64,000 bases of DNA from CADEDH01 sp965262175 (lineage in GTDB: Bacteria > Actinomycetota > Acidimicrobiia > Acidimicrobiales > SZUA-35), in NCBI GenBank assembly GCA_965262175.1, contig CBDHES010000002.1, forward strand, positions 1,240,001 through 1,304,000. The letters are read 5' to 3'. Positions 33,467 to 42,776 of the stretch are shown here, piece after piece. Each line of letters begins with the position of its first letter. Position 1 is the first letter of the stretch. Position numbers and translations under genes: made by a program. Under the pieces are notes generated by a model. It worked only from the letters and a program-made list of their open reading frames with translations, was not told the DNA's origin and searched no databases.

Positions 33467-34382
33467 CGCCACCGGGCTCCGGCGGACCGTCGACGACCTT
33501 GCGGATCTCGCCGGTGATCACATCGGTGATCACGTCGTTGATGATCGACCGCCGGGCCCGGGAGATCCCCCATCGCTGACCGAGGACGTGGTTGACGGTC
33601 CCCCCGATCAACAGGACCTGGGCCGACAGCCAGATCCAGGTCAGGGCCAGGAGGCTGGCGCCGACCGCCGCGGTGACGTCGTTGGCTCCCGAACTCAGCG
33701 AGATGTACCACCCGTAGCCGCCCGACAGCAGGCGCCACAGCACCGCGGCGGTGATGGCGCCGGGGAGGTCGTACCGCCAGGCGCTGCGCCGCGACGGCCC
33801 GAAGTGCAGCAGGGTCGAGGCCCACGCCACCAACACCGCCATCCCGGCCACCCATCGGGCGCCGTCCTCGAAGATCCCGTCGGGGAACCGGTCCCACACC
33901 AGCCGATCGAGGACCACCAGACCGACCGGCACCGTCAGGCTGCCCAGGCCGAGCAGGGTGGCCACGATCCGGGTGTGATACCAGGCCCGCCCGTGCTCGA
34001 TCTCATAGATGTCGTCGAGGGCCCGCATCAACCCGGCGAAGCCTCGTCCCACCGACCACACGGCGACCAGGATCGAGACGGCCAACAGGCCGGAGTTGGG
34101 CCGCTGGTCGAACAGCGCCCCCACCGTGTCCTGCACGCCGCTGGCCTCGGCGGTGAACACCCGGGCCACGAAGGCCCGCACGTCGTCCTCGATCTCGGCC
34201 TGGAAGCCGATGCTGGCCACCCGTTCCAGGGGTCGGAGGGCCGCCAGGAGCGCGAGGGTGGCGGCGGGGAGCGAGACGAGAATCCAGAACGTGACCCCGG
34301 CCGCCAGATCGCCGACCCCGCCCCGATACCAGCGCACGGCGACGGCGACGACGACATGGCGTACCGCGGCGAGACGCTTCAC
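33426..34382 (-). CDS. YihY/virulence factor BrkB family membrane protein
   Basis: 318 aa from GTG 34382. Six or so membrane helices and the family pattern W-Y-R-G-G-V-G-D-L-A-A-G-V-T-F-W near the start, with a cytosolic tail ending P-G-T-R-S-T-P-R. The family was once called ribonuclease BN by mistake; its true role is unknown and is discussed for export or envelope stress. GTG 34382 overlaps the ATPase stop (GTGA), which puts it in the flotillin operon. The longer start at 34514 would lie deep inside the ATPase gene and is not needed. Confidence 0.85.
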   Translation of the reverse strand: MKRLAAVRHVVVAVAVRWYRGGVGDLAAGVTFWILVSLPAATLALLAALRPLERVASIGFQAEIEDDVRAFVARVFTAEASGVQDTVGALFDQRPNSGLLAVSILVAVWSVGRGFAGLMRALDDIYEIEHGRAWYHTRIVATLLGLGSLTVPVGLVVLDRLVWDRFPDGIFEDGARWVAGMAVLVAWASTLLHFGPSRRSAWRYDLPGAITAAVLWRLLSGGYGWYISLSSGANDVTAAVGASLLALTWIWLSAQVLLIGGTVNHVLGQRWGISRARRSIINDVITDVITGEIRKVVDGPPEPGGATRDRPGTRSTPR

Positions 34383-37300
34383 CCTGTCGAGGATGGACCG
34401 TGCCGGAGGGCCACCGCTACCTCCTCGATCGCCGCCACCACCCGGGTGGTGGGGTCGCGATCGTCGCCCCCGAGACGTTGCTGGCGCCGGAACGTGGCGA
34501 CGATGTCGTCCCACCGCTCTCGGCCGGCGCCGTCCAGCCGACCCCGGAGCTCGTCGAGCTTGAGCAGGTTGGCCTCGGCGGCGCCGGTCAGCGACTGGGA
34601 CTCGGCGAGGTAGTGCTCGTCGATGATCGCCTCCACTTCCGCCTCGGTCATCGCCGGGAGCAGCTTCGACGCCATCCGGACCATGTTGCGATAGGAGCCC
34701 TGGAGGAGGAACGGGGGCTCGGTCCGGTAGCGATCGTCGGTGGCGGCCGAGGCGATGTACTGCCGGTTGACCGCCAGGACGACCGCCTGAACCCGGCGGA
34801 GGTGGGCGATGACGGCGACGACCTCCCCCAGCTCGGCCGACGAGTAGGCGTGGGTCAGCCGGCTCTCGTCGACGTCGGCCAGTCCGGCCCGGAGCAACTC
34901 GTCGAGATCGGCCCGGTCCCGACCGACCAACGGCGCGAGGATCGGGTTGGCCCCGAGGGCGTTCTCCAGATAGCTGCGGGCGAAGAGCTCGTCGTTGCCG
35001 GACACCACGTCGCCGAGGTTGTAGGTGTCGGCCCGGTTGGCCAACATGTCAGGCACCCGGAACCGCTCGCCCGACTCGGTGTAGGGGTTGCCGGCCATCA
35101 CGACGGCGAACCGCTTGCCCCGGAGGTCGAAGGTGGTCGCCTCGCCGTCGATGACCCCTTCGATCCGCCGCTGGGCGTCGCACAGCGAGATGAACCGCTG
35201 GAGCAGCTCGGGGCTGGTGTGCTGGATGTCATCGAGGTACAGCATCACGTTCGATCCGAGGGCGAAGGCCAGGTTGATCCGCTCGATCTCCCGGGCTGCG
35301 GTGGCGCTCGGGGCCCGGGCCGGATCGAGCGACGTGACCTCGTGGCCCAGGCCGGGGCCCGACACCTTGACCAGGGCCATGCCCAGGCGGTCGGCCACGT
35401 AGTCGACCAGGGTCGTCTTGCCGTAGCCGGGGGGCGACAGCAACATCAACAGGCCGCTCCGGGCTCCTGACGCGTCGTCGACGGTGCCGATCTGGCGGGC
35501 CAGGTTGTCGCCGATCAACGGGAGGTAGATCCGGTCGATCAGCTGGTTGCGGACGAAGCCCTCGGGAACCCGGGGTTGGAGGTCGTCCAGTCGATAGGTG
35601 GTGGCCAGCCGCGCGAGGACCGCCCGTCGGGTGGCGGTGAACGCCCGGTGGGCGGGGATGGACTCGTGGCGGTGGTCGTCGACCGCGGCCAGCAGCTCGT
35701 CGACCCGGACCGCCAGCCGGCCGTCCGAGATCGTCGGGTGCTGACCGGCCAAGCCGTCGACGGCGACGGCCAGGTCGACGTCGATCGACCGTCGGGCCAG
35801 TTCGGGGGTGACGAGCTCGGTGACGACGTCGTCGACCAGCTCCGGGGGACAGTCCCGGGCGACGTAGCCGGCGATCAGGGCCCGGGTCCCGTCGGGGTCG
35901 GCGTCGAGATGGGTCAGGGCGGCGGCCACCGCAGCCTGTCCGGCGACCTCGACCGCTCGGGCCGAGGCCAGCCCGGGGCGGGCGAAGACGGGGCCACCGC
36001 CGCCGGTGGCTCCGGCCGGGGCCGGGACGACCAGCTCGGCCATCAGGTACCGGGCGTCGGTGGGGGCCAGGTCGACGTCTCGGCGGAGGTCGTCGGCCAG
36101 CTCGGCGATCGCCTCCGGGCCGACGTCGAGCTCGGCTGCGGCCCGACCCCGGGCCGCCCAACGGGTCCGGGCGGCGTCATCGAGGTGGCGGGCCCAGGCC
36201 CAGATCGCTCGGCTCCGGGCCGCGGCGGTGGTCACCAGGGGCCCGGCGGCCAGCGCCGGGCCGGCCAGGGCGGTCAACAACCGGGCCGCGTCGAGATCGT
36301 GGACGCCTCGGTCATAGCCCTCGTCGAGCCGGTGGTCGACCGCGTCGCGGACCAGTCGCAGGGCGGTCTCGCTCGGGTCGGCCCCTCGACCGTCACCCCC
36401 GGCCACGGCCTCCAGGACGTCCCGTCCCTCCGGGGCGGGCCGACGGAGCAGGTCGAGGAGGAGGTCTCCGGCCAGGAACGCCGCCCGGTACAGCGCCGGG
36501 GTCTCCGATGGCAGCGGCCGATCCCACAGCTCCCGATGCCCGACCAGGTCGGGGTCGTCGACCGCGACCCGGAGGTCGGTGCCCGACAGGACCGCTTCGA
36601 GCCGGTCGCCGTCGTTGACCACGGTCAGCTCTCGGGGCCGGCTCTCGACGCTGAACCGGTGCCGGCCGAGGCGGATCGCGTCCCCGTCGTAGAGGTCGAT
36701 CCGGTCCCGGACCGCCCGGAGGGCGCCGTCCCGGACGGCCCCCAGTCGAGACTGGAGCTCGTCGGCCCGGACCGGCTCGCCCAGGTCCCGGAGCTGGTCG
36801 ACCAGGCTCCGGACCCGTCCCACCATCGGGTCGGCGGCGAAGAACCCGTTGACCTCGTCGACCCCGGGGAGGTCGGCGCCCCGATCGGCGACCCGGTCGA
36901 GGGTCCGGGCGCCGGCCGTCACCAACCGGTCGGCGGTCCGCTGGCGCTCGTCGATCAGCTGCTGGCGCTTTCCCCCGATCGTCTCCAGGAGCTGATCCCG
37001 GCGGGCGGCCAGCTCATCGAGCTGGGCGTCGGTCCGAGGCCCCGAGGATTCGAGCTGCTCCAGCTGGAGGAGCAGGCGGGCCAGGGCGTCGTCGCACGCC
37101 TCGGGGGTGTCGACCCGGGCCACCACCGCAGCCAGGGTCTGGCCGTAGAGCCCGAGCTCGGTGGCGAAGGCGGCGCCGGTCTCGGCCTCGATCAGGGTCG
37201 CGGTTCGCCCTTCGAGGGCGGCTCGGACCCGGTTCAACTCGGCCAGCACGCCCGACACCTGCTCCAGGACCGCGGTGCGGTCCCGGGGGTCGGCCACCAC

Positions 37301-39334
37301 GAGATCGCCGACGGTGGCTGCCACCAGCTCCATGGCGTCGGCGACGCCGTCGAGCTCGGCTCGTACGTCGCCCGCCGCCACCGACGAGTCGATCGCCGGC
37401 ACCCGGGCCTCGATGGCCGCCAGGTCGTCGTGGTAGTGGACGAAGGCTCCGTCGCTGGCCAGGTGCTCGGCCGCCTTGCGGGCCAGGTCATCGTTGGCAT
37501 CGGTGGCCCGGGCCACCAGCGCCGCCACCGCTTCCCCGTCGACCTCCCGCATCTCGGTGATGGTCTGCAGGTGGCCGAGCCGGTCCCGGATGGCGTCGAG
37601 GGCGGCGATGAAGTCCTCGGTCCGGGCCGGCCGGGACCGGCGGAGCTCGTCGAGGAACCGATCGAGGTCATCGGTGGCCTCGGCCACCGCGGCGGCCGCC
37701 GCCGCTCGGACCTCCTGGAGCCGCTCGAACTCGTCGATGACCGCCTCGGCGGCCATGCGGATGTCGTGGACCGGCGCCGCCAGGTCCCCGAAGGCGGTGT
37801 CGCCGATCCAGTGGTGGGTGTCGAGGACCCGGCCGGCCGAGCCGAGCAGGTCGCCGTAGACCTCGACCGAGGGCTCGAGGTCGGCCACCAGCCTGGTGAG
37901 CGACAGGGCGTCGGCGATGCCGGCCACCAGGCCCGGGTTCCCGACCCGGTCGAGGGGTCCACCCCGGCGGTGGTTGTCGGCGTACCAGTCGTCGGAGCAG
38001 AACGGTGTCGACCAGATCTGGACCGGGTGGACCCGGGTCGGTTCGGGTTCCTCCCGGAACGCGGCCATCGTCCCGTCGTCGAACAGGCAGTAGCCGTGGC
38101 ACCAGATCGGGGTCGTCACGTCCTGGCGGACCAGGTTGTAGGGCAGGAGGATCGAGCGACCGTCCGACTGCTGGTGGAACACGTAGAGGACGTCCTCCCC
38201 GTTCGGGGACCGGACGACCTCCAGCAGCTGCATGTCGGTCGGATCGAGGTCGAAGGTCCGGACCTCGCCGGTCCGGAGGTAGATCCCCTCGGGGAAGATC
38301 AGACCCTGGCCCTCGGGGAGCCGACGGAAGGCCTGACCCAGGGCGTCGAGGCGGAGCGCGGTTCGGGTCAGGAGGTTGACCACGAAGTGGCGCCGGGTCT
38401 GTTCCCGGTAGGGCAGCACCCGGATCAGGACCAGGTCGGCGCCGGCCAGGGCGTAGGAGATCTCACAGTCCTGGAGGCTCTGGTCGGCATCGAGCAGCCG
38501 TTCCGAGATCAGCAGCTCGCCGTCGTCGGTGGCGTCGGGGAGACGGAGGTCGAGGGTCCCCCCGAGGGGGTCGACGAAGACCCGACCGTCGATCGCCACG
38601 TAGCGGTTGGCGACGTGATCGACCCGGGTCGTGGCGGCCCACTCGACGTCCTGGTGCGGGGGAAATCGGTGGTCCCGGTCGCCCCGATCGTCGGCGTAGG
38701 CCAGCTCGCCGCCCGGCCCCACCGTCCACCGCAGGACCCGGATGTCGGTGACCCCGGTCCCGGTCCGGAACACCGCCAGGAGCTTGTCGCCCCGGCGGTA
38801 GACCTGCTGGACCCGAGCGTCCTTGAAGTAGGTGTGGAGCTCGACGAAGTCCCGCCGGAACCGATCGTCATCGAGAGCCGAACCCGCCAGGCCTTCGGGG
38901 TTTGGGCTGAGGACGATGGTGTCGGTGTCGTCGATCAGGTGGTGGACGCTGAAGACGTCCTCGGGTCGGAGCTCGCCCCGGACCCCGGCCTGGGCGTTGT
39001 AGGCCAGCACCATCTGGTCGCCGACCGCCTCGATGTCGCGGGGGACGACGTTGTTGTCGGTCCGGACCCGCTCCGTGGCCACCAGCTCGAGGTTGGCCGC
39101 CCCGTAGGTCTCGATCCGCCGCTGGTTGAGGGCCTCGGCCCGACCGGCCAGCTCGGAGGCCGCCGCCTCGAGGCGACCCCGGAGCAGGCGGTAGGTGCTG
39201 GCCCCGACGGCGGCGGGCCCGCCGCCGTCACCGTTGGGGGACGGGTTGGACTCGCCGCCGTCGGCGGCCTCAGCGAGCCCGGCGGCCTCGCCGAGCCCGG
39301 CGGCCTCGGCGGCCGACGCTGCGGTGTCGGCCAT
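34379..39334 (-). CDS. Very large DUF3686/AAA+ ATPase (annotated in relatives as DNA repair ATPase)
   Basis: 1651 aa. The N-terminal third resembles the DUF3686 region, with repeated beta-strand blocks. The middle is coiled-coil rich (about 530-850: many L/E/A/R heptads). The C-terminal AAA+ module has Walker A S-P-P-G-Y-G-K-T-T-L (Lys1306) and Walker B V-M-L-Y-L-D-D-I-Q (about 1362-1370), then an M-A-G-N-P-Y-T-E-S sensor region as in MoxR-like ATPases. Homologues are often named DNA repair ATPase, but I know of no proof of that. Start and stop overlap the flotillin gene (TGATG) and the BrkB gene (GTGA). Linked to a flotillin, a membrane-remodelling or complex-assembly role fits better than DNA repair. 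The N-terminus has an A/G/E-rich repeat. Confidence 0.88.
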   Translation of the reverse strand: MADTAASAAEAAGLGEAAGLAEAADGGESNPSPNGDGGGPAAVGASTYRLLRGRLEAAASELAGRAEALNQRRIETYGAANLELVATERVRTDNNVVPRDIEAVGDQMVLAYNAQAGVRGELRPEDVFSVHHLIDDTDTIVLSPNPEGLAGSALDDDRFRRDFVELHTYFKDARVQQVYRRGDKLLAVFRTGTGVTDIRVLRWTVGPGGELAYADDRGDRDHRFPPHQDVEWAATTRVDHVANRYVAIDGRVFVDPLGGTLDLRLPDATDDGELLISERLLDADQSLQDCEISYALAGADLVLIRVLPYREQTRRHFVVNLLTRTALRLDALGQAFRRLPEGQGLIFPEGIYLRTGEVRTFDLDPTDMQLLEVVRSPNGEDVLYVFHQQSDGRSILLPYNLVRQDVTTPIWCHGYCLFDDGTMAAFREEPEPTRVHPVQIWSTPFCSDDWYADNHRRGGPLDRVGNPGLVAGIADALSLTRLVADLEPSVEVYGDLLGSAGRVLDTHHWIGDTAFGDLAAPVHDIRMAAEAVIDEFERLQEVRAAAAAAVAEATDDLDRFLDELRRSRPARTEDFIAALDAIRDRLGHLQTITEMREVDGEAVAALVARATDANDDLARKAAEHLASDGAFVHYHDDLAAIEARVPAIDSSVAAGDVRAELDGVADAMELVAATVGDLVVADPRDRTAVLEQVSGVLAELNRVRAALEGRTATLIEAETGAAFATELGLYGQTLAAVVARVDTPEACDDALARLLLQLEQLESSGPRTDAQLDELAARRDQLLETIGGKRQQLIDERQRTADRLVTAGARTLDRVADRGADLPGVDEVNGFFAADPMVGRVRSLVDQLRDLGEPVRADELQSRLGAVRDGALRAVRDRIDLYDGDAIRLGRHRFSVESRPRELTVVNDGDRLEAVLSGTDLRVAVDDPDLVGHRELWDRPLPSETPALYRAAFLAGDLLLDLLRRPAPEGRDVLEAVAGGDGRGADPSETALRLVRDAVDHRLDEGYDRGVHDLDAARLLTALAGPALAAGPLVTTAAARSRAIWAWARHLDDAARTRWAARGRAAAELDVGPEAIAELADDLRRDVDLAPTDARYLMAELVVPAPAGATGGGGPVFARPGLASARAVEVAGQAAVAAALTHLDADPDGTRALIAGYVARDCPPELVDDVVTELVTPELARRSIDVDLAVAVDGLAGQHPTISDGRLAVRVDELLAAVDDHRHESIPAHRAFTATRRAVLARLATTYRLDDLQPRVPEGFVRNQLIDRIYLPLIGDNLARQIGTVDDASGARSGLLMLLSPPGYGKTTLVDYVADRLGMALVKVSGPGLGHEVTSLDPARAPSATAAREIERINLAFALGSNVMLYLDDIQHTSPELLQRFISLCDAQRRIEGVIDGEATTFDLRGKRFAVVMAGNPYTESGERFRVPDMLANRADTYNLGDVVSGNDELFARSYLENALGANPILAPLVGRDRADLDELLRAGLADVDESRLTHAYSSAELGEVVAVIAHLRRVQAVVLAVNRQYIASAATDDRYRTEPPFLLQGSYRNMVRMASKLLPAMTEAEVEAIIDEHYLAESQSLTGAAEANLLKLDELRGRLDGAGRERWDDIVATFRRQQRLGGDDRDPTTRVVAAIEEVAVALRHGPSSTG

Positions 39335-41295
39335 CAGTCCTCGGCGGAGTGGCCGATCCGCCGAAGCAGGTCGGCCACGGTCAGATCACGGATGCCGTCC
39401 GACCCCAGGCCGGCGATCGCCTCGGCCAGGGTCGCCACGAGGTCCTTGTCGCCGTTCTGATAGGGGCCGAGGACGCCGGTCGCCACGTTCGACGACTCGA
39501 CCAGCCCGTCGAGCCGCTTGCCGTTGCCGATGGCTCCGATCAGGGAGTCGACGAACATGTCGGAACCGCCGACGATGTCGATGTCGGCCGCTTCCAGACC
39601 GGCCTTGAGGGCCTCGGCCTGGGCGGTTGCGACCCCGATCGAAGCATCGACCTCGGCCAGGCGGACCTGGGTGTCGGCGTCCAGCTGGCGGATGAACTCC
39701 TCGTGCTCCCGCCCGACGCCCTCCAGCTCCTTCATCGCCTGGGCCTTCTCGGCCAAACCGCTCGCCTCGCCCCGCAGCTTGGCCTCGATGACGGCCGCCT
39801 CGGCGAGACCGGCCTCCCGCAGCTTCAGCGCCTCGGCCTCGCCGACCTGGCGGATGGCGGTGGCTCGGGCTTCCTCGACCTTGACGTCGGCCAGGCCCAG
39901 CTTCTCGTTGGCCACCGCGGCGGCCTCCTGCACCTCGACCTCGGCCAGCCCGGGGGCCGCCGTCTCGGCCTGGATACCCTCGGCCCGCTTGATCTGGGCC
40001 TGGGCGGCGTAGTCGGAGGCCTCCAACTCGGCCTTGGCGAGGACGATCTGCTCGTTGGCCATGTGGGCGGCGGCCGATTCGGCGGCTTCGGCCGCCTTGA
40101 TGTCCTTCACCAGGGCCGCCTGGGCGTCGGCCTCGGCGCTGATGATGACCGAGTCCCGCGAGCGGTTGGCGTCCTCGACCACCCGGAGGGTCTTGATCTC
40201 CTCCTCCTGGACGGCCACGGTCTTCTCGACCGCCACCCGGTCCCGGCGGATGTCGGCGATGGCCGACTTCTCCTCTTCAAGACTCTTCTCGGCCGACAGG
40301 GTTTCGACCCGGCGGCTCATCTCCTCGAGCTCCCGGGCCTTCTCGACCCGCTCGTGCTCGATGGCGATGACCCGCTCCCGGTTCTTGCCGGCGACGTCGA
40401 TCTCCCGCTGGAGGTTCTCCCGCTCGATGCCGAGCTTCTGCTCGACCTCCAGCTTCGCCATCTCGGTCTTGAGCCGCTCCTCGGCCTCGACCTGGGCGGT
40501 GGTCGCCTCCTCCCGGAGCCGGACCGAGGTGACCTCACGGGCGTGGCGGGACTCGGCGTCGGCCTGCTGGCGCTCCAGCTCCAACACGGCCTCGCGGGTC
40601 TCGACGTTCTTGGCCGTGATCTGCTTCTGCTCGTCGTTCGACGCCACGTTGGTCGCCACGTGTTCGATGGCCGTCAACTCGGTGATCTTCCGGATGCCCT
40701 GGGCATCGAGGATGTTGTCCTCGTCGAGCTGCGAGAGCGGGGTCTGCTCGAGGTAGTCGATGGCCACGTCCTCCAGGGCGTAGCCGTTGAGGTCGGTGCC
40801 GATGACCGAGATGATCCGGTCCCGGAACATGGCCCGCTCGGTGTACAGCGAGACGAACTCCATCTGCTTGCCGACCGTCTTGAGGGCCTCGGAGAACTTG
40901 GCGGCGAACAGCTCCTCCAGGGTCACCGGGTCCGACGCCCGCTCGGTGCCGATGGCCTGGGCGACCTTGATGACATCTTCCTCGGCCTTGTTGACCCGGA
41001 CGAAGAAGTTGACCTTGATGTCGGCCCGGATGTTGTCCTGGCAGATCAGACCCTCCCGGCCCCGCCGGTCGATCTCGATCGTCTTGACCGAGATGTCCAT
41101 GATCTCGGCCTTGTGGAGGATCGGGACGACGACCCGGCCGGTGAACGACACCAGGACCCTGCGGGTGGTGCTGATCACCATCGCCTTGCCCTGGGGGACC
41201 TTGCGGTACAGCCGGGACACGGCGAGCCCGACCGCGAGCACGACCGCCAGCAGCACCAGCACCGCGACGACCACCGTGATGATGATTGGATTCAT
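39334..41295 (-). CDS. YqiK-type flotillin (SPFH domain protein)
   Basis: 653 aa. One N-terminal membrane helix (residues about 4-30, I-I-I-T-V-V-V-A-V-L-V-L-L), then the SPFH/PHB domain (K-V-P-Q-G-K-A-M-V-I-S to about 230), then a long A/E-rich coiled coil with the E-A repeats of flotillins. It should form membrane microdomain scaffolds. ATG 41295 is chosen because the frame opens far upstream only as antisense shadow, GAGAGGGG precedes it by about 4 nt, and the membrane helix begins right after. It starts 17 nt after the OB-fold membrane protein and ends in a 1-nt overlap with the ATPase. Confidence 0.92.
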   Translation of the reverse strand: MNPIIITVVVAVLVLLAVVLAVGLAVSRLYRKVPQGKAMVISTTRRVLVSFTGRVVVPILHKAEIMDISVKTIEIDRRGREGLICQDNIRADIKVNFFVRVNKAEEDVIKVAQAIGTERASDPVTLEELFAAKFSEALKTVGKQMEFVSLYTERAMFRDRIISVIGTDLNGYALEDVAIDYLEQTPLSQLDEDNILDAQGIRKITELTAIEHVATNVASNDEQKQITAKNVETREAVLELERQQADAESRHAREVTSVRLREEATTAQVEAEERLKTEMAKLEVEQKLGIERENLQREIDVAGKNRERVIAIEHERVEKARELEEMSRRVETLSAEKSLEEEKSAIADIRRDRVAVEKTVAVQEEEIKTLRVVEDANRSRDSVIISAEADAQAALVKDIKAAEAAESAAAHMANEQIVLAKAELEASDYAAQAQIKRAEGIQAETAAPGLAEVEVQEAAAVANEKLGLADVKVEEARATAIRQVGEAEALKLREAGLAEAAVIEAKLRGEASGLAEKAQAMKELEGVGREHEEFIRQLDADTQVRLAEVDASIGVATAQAEALKAGLEAADIDIVGGSDMFVDSLIGAIGNGKRLDGLVESSNVATGVLGPYQNGDKDLVATLAEAIAGLGSDGIRDLTVADLLRRIGHSAED

Positions 41296-41312
41296 GGTTC
41301 CCCTCTCTTGCG

Positions 41313-41930
41313 CTATCGCAGGACGTCGACGTCGGGTGACACCAGGAACACCCCGTCGTCGACGTCGACGACGAGGGCCCGATCGCCCGAGGCGAGTTGG
41401 TTGCTGTCGAGGCAGCGGATCTGGACGAGGTGCGAGCCACCATCGGCGTCGGTGACCTCCCCCTGACCGAAGCCGGCATCGACCCGGCCGGTTCGCACGG
41501 TGCAGATACGACCGACGAGGTCGCGATGCCCGGGGGGCGAGGGGGGCGAGAAGATCGGGCCGAGCACCTGGCCGACGCGGCCGGCGATGATCACGCCGAC
41601 GATCAGGGCCACGACGAGCGTGACGACGCCGACGGCAAGGCCGACGGCCCCGTCGACGCCGATGGCCAGCGACGCGATCGTGGTGATGACCCACCCGACG
41701 AGCGAGATGACGGTGACCACCAGGCTGAGCGGCATCAGGTGCAGATCGAGGCCGGTCAACAGCGCCCCGAAGCCCCCGACGCCGTCGCCGTCGAGCTCCA
41801 CGCCACCGTCGGCGTCGCCGCCCTCCATGCCCAGAGCCGAGGTGACCGCCCAGTAACAGAGCGACACGGCGAGGGCGACGGTGAACACGACCGCGGGAAA
41901 GCTGGTGATCGCTGCCAGGAACTCGGTCAC
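41313..41930 (-). CDS. YqiJ/NfeD-like membrane protein with C-terminal OB fold
   Basis: 205 aa. Three membrane helices (about 10-30, 65-90 and 95-118) and a C-terminal domain of about 70 residues (G-H-R-D-L-V-G-R-I-C-T-V-R-T-G-R-V) with the OB-fold pattern of NfeD/YqiJ proteins, which pair with flotillins. GTG 41930 gives M-T-E-F-L-A-A-I-T-S-F-P and is preceded by a purine-rich AGGTGG. As first gene it probably carries the operon promoter, upstream in the 160 bp before the divergent DLH gene. Confidence 0.85.
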   Translation of the reverse strand: MTEFLAAITSFPAVVFTVALAVSLCYWAVTSALGMEGGDADGGVELDGDGVGGFGALLTGLDLHLMPLSLVVTVISLVGWVITTIASLAIGVDGAVGLAVGVVTLVVALIVGVIIAGRVGQVLGPIFSPPSPPGHRDLVGRICTVRTGRVDAGFGQGEVTDADGGSHLVQIRCLDSNQLASGDRALVVDVDDGVFLVSPDVDVLR

Positions 41931-42076
41931 TCCACCTACCTCTTCTTTCCCTCCGCCGCCCGGTCAGGTTGCCACACCGGTCGCGGCTCGTCTCGTCATG
42001 AACGTCGCCAGATGGGCGGTTGGTTCCCGATTCGGCCGGGATCCCCGACCACCCTGGATCGTTGCCGCAGGTCCGG

Positions 42077-42082
42077 TAGGGT
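42077..42082 (+). promoter_or_regulatory. Leaderless-type -10 TAGGGT of the dienelactone hydrolase-like gene
   Basis: TAGGGT, 7 nt, ATG 42090. It rejects the longer frame that opens at 41397. Confidence 0.55.
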
Positions 42083-42089
42083 CGGATCG

Positions 42090-42776
42090 ATGGGACCCCG
42101 ATCCCCGTTCACCAACCGCCGGGCCGGCGAGGCGTTCCTCGTCGACCCCCCGGGCGGCGTCCAGGGTCCCGGCGTGCTGGTCCTCCACAGCTGGTGGGGC
42201 CTCAACCAGTGGGTGCGGGACTTCTGCCGCCGGCTGGCCGCCGAGGGCTACACGACGTTGGCCCCCGACATGTTCGATGGGGTCCAACCGATGACCGAGG
42301 CCGAAGGGGAGGCGGTGCTGGCCGGTGTCGACCCCGACGAGCTGTCGGGTCTGGTGATGTCGTCGGCCCACACGCTCCGGGCCGCGACCGCCAAACCCGA
42401 TCGACCGATCGCGGTGGTCGGGTTCTCGATGGGAGCGTCGCTGGCGTTGTGGCTCTCGGCCCGGTTGACCACCGCCATTCGGGCCGCGGTGGCGTTCTAC
42501 GGTGCCCAGTCGATCGACTTCGACGCCTCGAATGCCATCTATCAGGGCCACTTCGCCTCCGATGATCACATCGTCAGCGACGACGACCGTGTGACCACCG
42601 AGGCGTTCATCCGCCTCGGTGGTCGTTCGACCGAGTTCTTCCTCTACGAGGGCACCCGTCACTGGTTCTTCGAGGATGGCAAGACCCACGACCCCGAGGC
42701 CGCCGAGCTGGCCTGGACCCGCACGATCGAGTTCCTCGACCGGCACCTCACGATCGATCTGACCGACCCGGCGTGA
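42090..42776 (+). CDS. Dienelactone hydrolase family protein with Ser nucleophile
   Basis: 228 aa. Family marks include H-S-W-W-G-L-N and A-P-D-M-F-D-G. The elbow reads G-F-S-M-G-A-S, so the nucleophile is Ser where classical dienelactone hydrolase has Cys (G-x-C-x-G-G). His is in T-R-H-W-F and an Asp/Glu (F-A-S-D-D) precedes it. It is therefore a serine hydrolase of the DLH fold; true dienelactone cleavage is not certain. GTG of the next gene overlaps its stop by 4 bp. Confidence 0.85.
   Translation: MGPRSPFTNRRAGEAFLVDPPGGVQGPGVLVLHSWWGLNQWVRDFCRRLAAEGYTTLAPDMFDGVQPMTEAEGEAVLAGVDPDELSGLVMSSAHTLRAATAKPDRPIAVVGFSMGASLALWLSARLTTAIRAAVAFYGAQSIDFDASNAIYQGHFASDDHIVSDDDRVTTEAFIRLGGRSTEFFLYEGTRHWFFEDGKTHDPEAAELAWTRTIEFLDRHLTIDLTDPA

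Noticed and set aside
35576..39460. 1294-aa open frame on the plus strand opposite the DUF3686 ATPase
   Set aside because: It is a mirror of codon bias of the real minus-strand gene; composition is R/G/V/D-rich without any recognisable domain.
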